Source: Acetobacter indonesiensis (GTDB lineage: Bacteria; Pseudomonadota; Alphaproteobacteria; Acetobacterales; Acetobacteraceae). Taken from it: a stretch of 64,000 nt of DNA. Location of the stretch: contig NZ_BAMW01000006.1 in assembly GCF_000963945.1 (NCBI RefSeq), forward strand, positions 124,001 to 188,000, read 5' to 3'. The notes under the pieces were generated by a model. That model searched no databases, had not been told where the DNA came from, and saw only the letters and a program-made list of their open reading frames with translations. A program made the translations under genes and the position numbers. This document shows positions 26,816-34,380 of this stretch, one piece after another. The stretch's first letter is position 1; every line of letters starts with the position of its first letter.

Positions 26816-27781
26816 ATGCAGATTGCCAGAGAAACACTGCTTCAGTCTTATCGTGCTATGCGTACTATCCGCGTGTTTGAAGAACGGCTGCATGTTGAAT
26901 TTGCTACCGGCGAGATTCCGGGTTTTGTGCATCTTTACTGCGGCGAGGAAGCATCAGCCGTTGGCGTGTGTGCGCATCTGAACGACAATGACACAATCGC
27001 CAGCACCCACCGTGGTCACGGCCATTGTATTGCCAAAGGCGTGGATGTGGGTGGCATGATGGCCGAAATTTATGGCCGTCAGACAGGTGTGTGTCGGGGT
27101 AAAGGTGGCTCCATGCATATTGCGGACCTGTCAAAAGGGATGCTAGGGGCGAACGGGATTGTGGGCGGTGGCCCGCCGTTGATCTGCGGTGCAGCACTGT
27201 CACACAAGGTTTTGAAAGATAATGGCGTTGCCATTGCTTTTTATGGTGATGGTGCCTCAAACGAAGGCTTCACGCTTGAAAGCCTCAATCTGGCCAGTGT
27301 CTGGCAGTTGCCAGCCGTATTTGTCGTTGAAGATAACGGCTATGGCGAAGCAACAGGCGCATCTTACGCCTGCGCGGGCACCCAGAAAGATCGCGCCGCC
27401 GGGTTTGGCATGCCCTATATGGAATGTGACGGCACGGACTTTTTTGCCGTGCACGAAACAGCACGCGAAGCCATAGACCATGCGCGTTCTGGCAAAGGTC
27501 CGGTGATGCTGCACGTGCACCTTAGCCGCTGGTATGGTCACTTTGAGGGTGATTCCATGACATACCGCAAGGCTGGTGAAGTCGCTGCGGAGAAAGAAAA
27601 TCGTGACTGCCTGAAGCATTTCCGTGACCGCGTAACGTCAGCCGGTCTGCTGGATGCCAGTGCCCTTGATGATATTGATTCCGCTGTAAATGACGAAATC
27701 GAAAGTGCCGTGATTGCAGCAAAGGCTGCTCCATGGCCCGAAGATGCAGCCCTGATGGCCGATGTGTACGTGAAATACTGA
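26816..27781 (+). CDS. acoA: Acetoin dehydrogenase E1 alpha subunit
   Basis: Thiamine diphosphate-dependent E1 alpha subunit, 321 residues, which with the next gene product cleaves acetoin to acetaldehyde and an acetyl group. The TPP-binding motif begins at G144-D145-G146 (GDGASNEG) and ends at N174 (EDNGYG), the usual spacing. RGHGHCIAKGVD and GKGGSMHIADL are the conserved active-site segments. The ATG at 26816 is preceded by AGGAAGG with 9-bp spacing, so a longer frame upstream is not used. A branched-chain or pyruvate E1 alpha is excluded as less likely because acoC below has the acetoin-type architecture. First gene of acoABC. Confidence 0.9.
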   Translation: MQIARETLLQSYRAMRTIRVFEERLHVEFATGEIPGFVHLYCGEEASAVGVCAHLNDNDTIASTHRGHGHCIAKGVDVGGMMAEIYGRQTGVCRGKGGSMHIADLSKGMLGANGIVGGGPPLICGAALSHKVLKDNGVAIAFYGDGASNEGFTLESLNLASVWQLPAVFVVEDNGYGEATGASYACAGTQKDRAAGFGMPYMECDGTDFFAVHETAREAIDHARSGKGPVMLHVHLSRWYGHFEGDSMTYRKAGEVAAEKENRDCLKHFRDRVTSAGLLDASALDDIDSAVNDEIESAVIAAKAAPWPEDAALMADVYVKY

Positions 27782-27884
27782 GCCACCCGACACAACAGAT
27801 AAACCCTGCCGATCTGTCTGATCTATTGTCACATCACATGATGACACAGAGCAGGCACAGCAGGTGTGAAAGGACGAAAAGACA

Positions 27885-28913
27885 ATGAGCAAAAAGAGTT
27901 TTCGTCAGGCTATTAATGAAGCCCTGCGACAGGAAATGCGCCGTGACCCCCGCGTTATTCTGATGGGTGAAGACGTAGCCGGTGGCCGTGGTGGTACATC
28001 AGGCGTGCAGGATGCGTGGGGTGGCGTGCTCGGCGTGACCAAGGGACTTTTGACCGAATTTGGTGAAGAGCGTGTGTGGGATACTCCTATTTCAGAAGCC
28101 TCCTACATTGGTGCTGCGGCAGGTGCTGCGGCTACAGGCCTGCGCCCAGTGGCGGAACTGATGTTTGTTGATTTTATTGGGTCATGTCTGGATCAGGTGC
28201 TGAATCAGGCTGCCAAGTTCCGTTATATGTTTGGTGGTAAGGCCCGCACCCCAATGGTTATTCGGGCTATGTATGGAGCAGGGTTCAATGCTGCTGCACA
28301 GCATAGCCAATCACTCTATCCGTTGTTTACCCACATTCCGGGGCTAAAGGTTGTTATTCCGTCATCGCCTTACGAAGCAAAAGGGTTGCTGATTGAGGCA
28401 ATCCGTGATGATGACCCGGTGATCTTTCTTGAAAACAAGGTGATGTATGATGATGAGGAAGATGTTCCTGATGAATCCTACACCATCCCATTCGGCGAAG
28501 CGAACCTGACGCGCGAGGGTGAAGATGTGACCATCGTGGCGATTGGCCGCATGGTTGGCATGGCAAACGAAGCGGCTGACAGGTTAGAAAAACAGGGCAT
28601 TACCTGTACCGTGATTGACCCACGCACAACGTCCCCGTTTGATGAAGATACTATTCTGGAATGTGTGGAAGAAACAGGTCGTTTGATTGTGGTGGATGAA
28701 TCAAGTCCACGCTGTAACATGGCATGTGACATTTCAGCGTTAGTGGCAGAACGGGCCTTTGGTGCGCTTAAAGCCCCTATTTTGCGCGTTGTGCCACCGC
28801 ATACGCCGGTACCGTTCTCTACCCCGCTTGAAAAACTTTACATGCCCAGTGCCGATAAAATTGAAGCTGCTGTTAAAACAGTCATGAAACAGCATGCGCG
28901 TGAGGTTGCCTGA
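27885..28913 (+). CDS. acoB: Acetoin dehydrogenase E1 beta subunit
   Basis: E1 beta partner, 342 residues, the usual length. It has the transketolase pyrimidine-domain glutamate region (MGEDVAGGRGG, DTPISEASYIGAAAGAAATGLRPVAE), the long FRYMFGGKARTPMVIRA loop and a C-terminal transketolase domain (VTIVAIGRMV, VIDPRTTSPFD). It is 103 bp after acoA and 3 bp before acoC, one operon. Assembles as an alpha2beta2 heterotetramer in known enzymes. Confidence 0.92.
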   Translation: MSKKSFRQAINEALRQEMRRDPRVILMGEDVAGGRGGTSGVQDAWGGVLGVTKGLLTEFGEERVWDTPISEASYIGAAAGAAATGLRPVAELMFVDFIGSCLDQVLNQAAKFRYMFGGKARTPMVIRAMYGAGFNAAAQHSQSLYPLFTHIPGLKVVIPSSPYEAKGLLIEAIRDDDPVIFLENKVMYDDEEDVPDESYTIPFGEANLTREGEDVTIVAIGRMVGMANEAADRLEKQGITCTVIDPRTTSPFDEDTILECVEETGRLIVVDESSPRCNMACDISALVAERAFGALKAPILRVVPPHTPVPFSTPLEKLYMPSADKIEAAVKTVMKQHAREVA

Positions 28914-28916
28914 ACC

Positions 28917-30050
28917 ATGACACAAGACGTGATACCGCTGACAATGCCGAAATTTGGTCTGGCCATGACAGAAGGCAAACTTGCCTCCTGGACGGTGCAG
29001 GCTGGCCAAAGTGTGAAACAGGGTGATGAACTGGCTGATATTGAAACCAGTAAAATTACCAGTGGCTATGAAAGCCCTGCGGCTGGCACCCTGCGCAAAC
29101 AAGTCGCGCAGGCGGGTGAAACATTGGCGGTAGGGGCTCTGATTGGTGTTCTTGCTGATGCCAGCGTGTCAGATGCTGATATAGACGCGTTTATTGCCAA
29201 ATTTCAGTCTGAACAGACCACAGATGAAACAGAGGATACGGCGTCAACCCGCAATACGGAACCACATCAGGTTGAAGCTGGCGAATACAGCCTGAACGTG
29301 CGTGAAGTAGGAGATGGGGATGGGACACCACTCCTTCTTATTCACGGGTTTGGGGGCGATATCAGCAACTGGATGCTGACGCAGGAAGCGTTGGCTTCTG
29401 GTCGGCGAGTGATTGCTTTTGATCTGCCCGGGCATGGTGCATCGTCAAAAACAGTTAAAGACGGATCTCTGGCTGGGCTGGCAAGCGCTGTGAATGCTCT
29501 GCTGGATGCGCTTTCAATTTCCAAAGCGCACATCATGGGTCATTCTTTGGGTGGTGGTGTTGCGATTACTCTTTTGAAAAATCATGCGGATAAAGTGGCT
29601 TCTCTGTCACTTCTGGCTCCGGCAGGGTTTGAAAAAGCCGTGAATATGGAGTTCATCACAGGCTTTACCGAAGCAGACCGTAACCGTGCCATGCAGCAGG
29701 AACTGGAAAAGCTGGTGCATGACAAAGGGCTGATTGGCCGCAAGATGGTGGATAGCGTAATGCGGGCCCGTCGTCTGGATGGTGCACGCGATGCGCTTCG
29801 TACTATCGCGGCAGCCTGCTTCCCGAATGGAGAACAAGGGGATGATTTGCGGCCGGTGCTGGAGGCTGCAAGCATTCCCGTACAGCTATTCTGGGGGGAA
29901 GCGGACGAAGTCTTGCCAGTGGCTGGGGCAGACAATGTGCCTGATTCAGTTGAAAAGCATCTCTTTCCGGGTGTTGGGCATCTGCCGCAAATGGAAAAGG
30001 CAAGTGAGGTTAACAAAACCACAGAGGCTTTTTTACAGAAACACGCGTGA
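28917..30050 (+). CDS. acoC: Acetoin dehydrogenase E2-type protein: lipoyl domain fused to alpha/beta hydrolase
   Basis: 377 residues in two parts. Residues 1-80 form a lipoyl domain with the modified lysine K46 (ETSKIT). After an acidic/Thr-rich linker, residues about 125-375 form an alpha/beta hydrolase: LLLIHGFGGDISNW (oxyanion region), nucleophile S210 in GHSLGGG, acid D330 and H355 in GVGHLPQ. This matches the acetoin-cleaving acetyltransferase of Pseudomonas and Ralstonia, which replaces the usual catalytic core of E2 proteins. No E3 (dihydrolipoamide dehydrogenase) or acoR-type regulator is in the window; E3 is presumably supplied by another complex. Confidence 0.9.
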   Translation: MTQDVIPLTMPKFGLAMTEGKLASWTVQAGQSVKQGDELADIETSKITSGYESPAAGTLRKQVAQAGETLAVGALIGVLADASVSDADIDAFIAKFQSEQTTDETEDTASTRNTEPHQVEAGEYSLNVREVGDGDGTPLLLIHGFGGDISNWMLTQEALASGRRVIAFDLPGHGASSKTVKDGSLAGLASAVNALLDALSISKAHIMGHSLGGGVAITLLKNHADKVASLSLLAPAGFEKAVNMEFITGFTEADRNRAMQQELEKLVHDKGLIGRKMVDSVMRARRLDGARDALRTIAAACFPNGEQGDDLRPVLEAASIPVQLFWGEADEVLPVAGADNVPDSVEKHLFPGVGHLPQMEKASEVNKTTEAFLQKHA

Positions 30051-30117
30051 AGAAAGATACAGGTTTTTAGCGCAAAAGCGCTGTATCATCGGACTGGGTT
30101 AGTTATAGTTTTAGGGC

Positions 30118-30148
30118 AAAGCGGCAGACCACAGGGTTTGCCGCTTTT
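30118..30148 (+). terminator. Intrinsic terminator after acoABC
   Basis: AAAGCGGCA at 30118-30126 pairs with TGCCGCTTT at 30139-30147, followed by TTATTAT. Lies about 70 bp after the acoC stop, separating the operon from the 57-residue gene. Confidence 0.75.
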
Positions 30149-30362
30149 ATTATGTAGTTCGCACAAAGTTTTTGTTTGTTAAGAAAAAGCATTCTGATTT
30201 TTATTATGCGTTTACTCTATTTTTGTCTTTCTACATTTTCTATCATTGCTTGATGCAGGTCAAAGGCAGAAAGCCAGAAACAGGAAACGATTGCCTCACC
30301 AAAAATTTTGTAGATGGGACGGCCAAATAAGTCAGCCCGTCAGGCGAACAGGAGCAGAAGAT
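30149..30362 (+). other. Intergenic region before the 57-residue gene
   Basis: About 210 bp, AT-rich in its first half (30170-30245), probably carrying the promoter and 5' leader of the small gene at 30363. No other gene seen. Confidence 0.4.
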
Positions 30363-30536
30363 ATGACGACTCACCGGAAAGTTGAAATTAGTGGGCATCA
30401 GTTTGAAATGTTGGGCACCGTGAATGATGGTGATTGTAAAGTGCGCCTGAAAAACGCCAAAGGGCAGGCAGTTGATATGCTGTGTGAAGATTTTATTGAG
30501 GGCCTGAATAAAGGCACCACAAAATATATCGACTAA
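30363..30536 (+). CDS. Small 57-residue protein of unknown function
   Basis: Start chosen at the ATG at 30363, with GGAG 8 bp upstream; a longer frame upstream has no ribosome site. The protein is soluble, without signal or membrane segment, and mixes short charged stretches (RKVEISGHQFEMLG, DGDCKVRLKNAKG) in a pattern that looks like a small beta fold. Two cysteines are spaced 17 apart. It has its own space between two terminators, so it is probably transcribed alone. I do not recognise a family; because of the good ribosome site, codon use and strong terminator it is likely real. Confidence 0.65.
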   Translation: MTTHRKVEISGHQFEMLGTVNDGDCKVRLKNAKGQAVDMLCEDFIEGLNKGTTKYID

Positions 30537-30555
30537 GTACTTCTGGTTAAAAAAG

Positions 30556-30586
30556 AAAAACCCTGCCGGATACAGGCAGGGTTTTT
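30556..30586. terminator. Bidirectional terminator
   Basis: Perfect 12-bp stem AAAAACCCTGCC / GGCAGGGTTTTT with a 7-nt loop between the small plus-strand gene and the convergent NDH-2 gene. A run on each side lets it work in both directions. Confidence 0.9.
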
Positions 30587-30618
30587 CTTAAACTGTAAGC
30601 CTGACTGGGTCGCGAAAG

Positions 30619-31905
30619 TCAGTCCATCCGCACCGAGGGGCGAACAAAACCATCCAGCCAGTCCGTAAAGCAGGCAATCAGCCCGCGTGTTACGCCGTAA
30701 AGCTCAATCTGATGTTGACGATAAAGTGCCGTGTGACCCAGACGGGCGCTTAGACCGTTTAGCGCCCCCCCACCAAAGGTCTTGCCGTCTGCAAAAGCGC
30801 CCCATCCATTATAGCTGCCAAGGGCAACAATGGCACCTTTGTTGTGGAACTTGAACGGCGGGATTGGTTTTTGATGCAAAATCCAGTCTGGCAGATATTT
30901 GGCCAGATGATGCGCTTCCTGCCGTGCAACCTGCGCTGTGGGTGGCAACGGGCCATCAGGAATGTAGGAGCAGTCGCCAACAGCAAAAATGCGGTCATCC
31001 TGTGTGGTTTGCAAATTGGGCTTCACAACCAGTTGGCCGCCACGGGCGTAGTCCAGACCATCCATGGCGCGGGTCACATCCGGTGCTTTTACCCCGGCTG
31101 CCCAGACACGGAACTGGGCATCAACGCGTGTACCGTCTTTTAGAATAAAGCCGGTTTCATCTACCCCACTGACCATTGCCCCTGTGCGGACAGAAATATT
31201 CAGGGCTTCCAGTTGCTTATGTGCCCCTTCTGAAACGTCTTCAGGGAAAGATGGTAAAATGCGAGGGCCAGCTTCAAGCAATGTCACACGCATTTCGGGT
31301 GTCTGTGGGGTAAAGTTATAGAGCGACCCCATATCAAGCGCTTTGTGCAGTTCAGCCGCCAACTGCACGCCAGTGGCCCCACCGCCGACAATGGCAATAT
31401 CAAGCGGCGTGCCACGTCCGTAAGATTGTAGCAACGCGTGGCGGAAGCGTTCATTAAAGTTATTGGCTTCGACCACGTTGTCCAGAAAAATGCAGTGCTC
31501 TGCAACACCTGGTGTGCCGAAATCATTTGCACGGCTGCCAATGGCAAAAATCACGGCATCATAATCAAGATACCGTTCTTCCAGAATAACCTCGTCTTCA
31601 TCCTGCTCCACCAACGGGGCAAGGGTGATGCGGCGGTTGGTCCGGTCAAGGCCTGAAATCTCGCCATAGCAGAACCGGAAACCGTGCCCCGCTGCATGAG
31701 AAATAAAGGTAATGCGGTCGTTTTCGTTCCGGGCTGTGCCTGCGGCAAAGCAATGGAGCATGGGTTTCCAGACATGGGCAAAGCCTTTGTCCACCAGCGT
31801 AATATCCAGCTTGCCTGCACGGCCAAGGCTGTTGCCCAGACGCGTTGCCAGTGCAAGGCCGGCAATACCGCCACCCACAATCACCAACCGAAACTGATCG
31901 CTCAT
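30619..31905 (-). CDS. ndh: Type II NADH:quinone oxidoreductase (NDH-2)
   Basis: Peripheral membrane flavoenzyme passing electrons from NADH to ubiquinone without pumping protons, 428 residues. FAD-binding VIVGGGIAGLALATRLG at the N-terminus, the NADH-binding VGGGATGVQLAAEL in the middle, and the second FAD motif FAVGDCSYIP with the quinone-site AQVARQEAHHLAKYL close by. The C-terminus holds the amphipathic membrane-binding helices (YRQHQIELYGVTRGLIACFTDWL split over two helices). The ATG at 31905 has GAGGG 10 bp upstream. In acetic acid bacteria this enzyme is the main NADH entry to the respiratory chain. Confidence 0.9.
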   Translation of the reverse strand: MSDQFRLVIVGGGIAGLALATRLGNSLGRAGKLDITLVDKGFAHVWKPMLHCFAAGTARNENDRITFISHAAGHGFRFCYGEISGLDRTNRRITLAPLVEQDEDEVILEERYLDYDAVIFAIGSRANDFGTPGVAEHCIFLDNVVEANNFNERFRHALLQSYGRGTPLDIAIVGGGATGVQLAAELHKALDMGSLYNFTPQTPEMRVTLLEAGPRILPSFPEDVSEGAHKQLEALNISVRTGAMVSGVDETGFILKDGTRVDAQFRVWAAGVKAPDVTRAMDGLDYARGGQLVVKPNLQTTQDDRIFAVGDCSYIPDGPLPPTAQVARQEAHHLAKYLPDWILHQKPIPPFKFHNKGAIVALGSYNGWGAFADGKTFGGGALNGLSARLGHTALYRQHQIELYGVTRGLIACFTDWLDGFVRPSVRMD

Positions 31906-32025
31906 ACCAAAATTACCCTCCGTTGCATCCCACCTATTCGGTGGGACGCGGATAGACGCAACACACTGCTTGTTGAGGTCACGCAATTGTCGTCTGCCAG
32001 ACGCACAGGGTCTGGCAGACCTGCG

Positions 32026-33078
32026 TCACGCAGCGGCGAGATCAACCAGACCGATCAGCCCTTCTTCCGTGCCGAAACCAAGCATGCAGCCATCTGCGCT
32101 ATAGGCCAGAGCACTCACGGGACCGTTACCGCCCAGAGAGACTGGTAGCACTCGCTGGGTAGGTGTTTCAATCAGAAGCACCGTACCATCGGCAAAACCG
32201 GCGGCAACAACCTCTTGCTGGGGGTGAAATGCGACACTGGTGCACAGAGCCCCACCTGCCCCCGGAAGTTCGGTCGGGGGTTTGCCCATCGGGCCGCCCC
32301 CAAAAAATGGCCACATCACCACAACGTCCGCCCCACTGGTGGCCAGCCACTTTCCGTTGCTAGAAAAAGACATGGACCGCACTTTGGTGGGGTAGCCACT
32401 CATGCGGATATTATGGCCATCCGATAACCGCCAGCCATGCAGGTCATTATCCTGCATGGCCGTGATCAGGGCTTCCCCCTGCGGATGAATGGCAATGCCA
32501 ATATGGCTGCCTTTCCACTCCAGAGACCGCACACTGTCGCTTTTTGACTGCGTGTACCACATCGATGTGCCGTTATAGTGCGATGCCGCAATCCGTTTGC
32601 CTTTGCCATCGAACACGATGCCTGTAACGGACGATGGATGCTCCAGTGTCTTTAGCACTGTGCGGCCTGTCGCATCCCGTAATTCAACCTGCTTGCCGGA
32701 TGATGCGGCAATATAGGCGTTTTTGGGGTCAACATAGCTGATAACGTGTTCAACCCACCGGCGAGTTTTGCCGAGTTCTTCAATCTCGCCATGCATATCA
32801 ATACGGCAGAGGCGACCATCATCACCCCCAGTCAGAAAACCGTGGGGGTCAGTATCAGGCGCAATGGTCAGGGCAGACCCGTCATGCACCGCATAAGTCG
32901 GCCAGCTGGCGGCGTCTGTCAGATCGCCCCGGTGGGCAACAATCACATCACCTTCGGCGGTGGTGAAGGCAAAGCGCTGGTTATCGCGCGATGCGGCGCA
33001 GCCCGTAATATGGCCGTCAATCACACGCGACGCACCACGCTTTTCGATCAGGCCACGCAGATTCAGGGTCTGGCTCAT
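32026..33078 (-). CDS. WD40 repeat protein coupled to COG0523 GTPase
   Basis: Soluble 350-residue protein made of about six to seven WD40-like blades. Repeated elements include GFLTGGDDGRLCRID, SVTGIVFDGKGKRIAASHYNG, VRSMSFSSNGKWLATSGADVVVMWPF and VSALAYSADGCMLGFGTEEGLIGLVDL. There is no signal peptide, so it should be cytosolic. Its ATG overlaps the TGA of the upstream COG0523 gene, so the two are made together and probably interact; WD40 propellers are usually binding platforms. Its exact function is unknown to me; a role in the metal delivery of its partner is inference. Confidence 0.85.
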   Translation of the reverse strand: MSQTLNLRGLIEKRGASRVIDGHITGCAASRDNQRFAFTTAEGDVIVAHRGDLTDAASWPTYAVHDGSALTIAPDTDPHGFLTGGDDGRLCRIDMHGEIEELGKTRRWVEHVISYVDPKNAYIAASSGKQVELRDATGRTVLKTLEHPSSVTGIVFDGKGKRIAASHYNGTSMWYTQSKSDSVRSLEWKGSHIGIAIHPQGEALITAMQDNDLHGWRLSDGHNIRMSGYPTKVRSMSFSSNGKWLATSGADVVVMWPFFGGGPMGKPPTELPGAGGALCTSVAFHPQQEVVAAGFADGTVLLIETPTQRVLPVSLGGNGPVSALAYSADGCMLGFGTEEGLIGLVDLAAA

Positions 33079-34067
33079 GCTACAGCACAGCTTTCAAGCC
33101 CACGGCGAAGCTGCGGACGATTGAGGTTACGGCCAATAAACACCAAGCGAGACTCACGGGGCTCATCGTCTTTCCATGGACCGATGTTGTTGCCATCTGC
33201 CATCATGTGCACGGCCTGAAATGCGAAGCGGTCAGGCTGGCCTTCAAAATTCAGAATGCCTTTTGTGCGCAGAATATCGGCCCCTTTTTCCTGCAGCAGG
33301 GCGCTGATCCACATCTGGAATTTGCCCGCATCCAGCGGGGTCTTGACCGTCAGGGATACGCTGCTGAGGTCTTCTTCATGGTGGTGGGCCGGATTTTCAA
33401 GGAAATCTGGCATATGCTCCAGAACGCGCTGAAGGTCGAAACCGCCGCGGTCGAGCACATCCGTTAGTTTTACATCGCTTTTGCGGGCGCGATGAATCGG
33501 GGCAAAGGCGTTAATGGTGCGAAGTGTGTCTTCAACCTCTTTCAGCTTTGCCTCATCAACCAGATCCGTCTTGTTCAGGATCATGACGTCAGCAAAGGCA
33601 ATCTGCTGATGTGCTTCCGGGCTTTCCTTCAGGGTCTGCTGAATGTTCAGCGCATCTACCACCGTAACAACGGCATCAAGCCGTGTTTTGGCGCGCACAT
33701 CTTCATCGGCGAAGAAAGTCTGGGCAACAGGGGCCGGGTCGGCCAGACCTGTGGTTTCAATAATAATGCCGTCAAACTTGCCACGGCGTTTCATTAACCC
33801 ACCCAGAATACGGATCAGGTCGCCCCGTACCGTACAGCAGATGCAGCCGTTGTTCATTTCGAACACTTCTTCATCTGCATCGACGACAAGATCATTATCG
33901 ACGCCGAGTTCGCCATATTCATTAATCACAACCGCGTATTTGCGGCCGTGTTCTGCTGTTAGAATATGGTTCAGCAGCGTGGTTTTGCCAGCACCCAGAA
34001 AACCGGTGAGCACGGTGACAGGAACCAGCGCATTCTGCTGGTCAGCAGGAAGGGGCGCATCAGACAT
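33075..34067 (-). CDS. COG0523/CobW-family metallochaperone GTPase
   Basis: P-loop GTPase of 330 residues that in known members delivers zinc, cobalt or another metal. Walker A is GFLGAGKTTL (near residue 22), the metal-binding CxCC motif is C75-x-C77-C78 in NNGCICCT, and the GTP-specificity motif NKTDL follows. VINEYGELGVDNDL and IETTGLADPAPVAQTF are conserved CobW segments. A CobW C-terminal domain (residues about 225-325) ends with FIGRNL. The start at 34067 has GGAGG 10 bp upstream. The stop overlaps the WD40 gene start. Two zinc-type CDF exporters lie a few kilobases away. Zinc is the likely metal by family, unproven here. Confidence 0.9.
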   Translation of the reverse strand: MSDAPLPADQQNALVPVTVLTGFLGAGKTTLLNHILTAEHGRKYAVVINEYGELGVDNDLVVDADEEVFEMNNGCICCTVRGDLIRILGGLMKRRGKFDGIIIETTGLADPAPVAQTFFADEDVRAKTRLDAVVTVVDALNIQQTLKESPEAHQQIAFADVMILNKTDLVDEAKLKEVEDTLRTINAFAPIHRARKSDVKLTDVLDRGGFDLQRVLEHMPDFLENPAHHHEEDLSSVSLTVKTPLDAGKFQMWISALLQEKGADILRTKGILNFEGQPDRFAFQAVHMMADGNNIGPWKDDEPRESRLVFIGRNLNRPQLRRGLESCAVA

Positions 34068-34380
34068 GAAGCAAAAGCCTCCGTTAAAGAAAGACAGGTG
34101 CCTTTCATATAGGGGGCGGGCGCGTATCATGCCAGAGACAGGTTCAGGGACTTTATACGGGACAGACTGATGCTCGGCAGCTGAAGGAGATGCCAGAATT
34201 TCCTGCCTAATAAAAACCCAAATGTTTCAGCAAAGAGAGCCTTGGTATTTAAGATCTAAAAAACCGTTAATTCATCAAGATATTCTTAGGATTTCGATAA
34301 CCTTAAATTAAGATTTTGAAATTACATAACAAGGAGGATTCGAGACACTTTTAATATCTTGATGAAGGTTGACCAGCATC

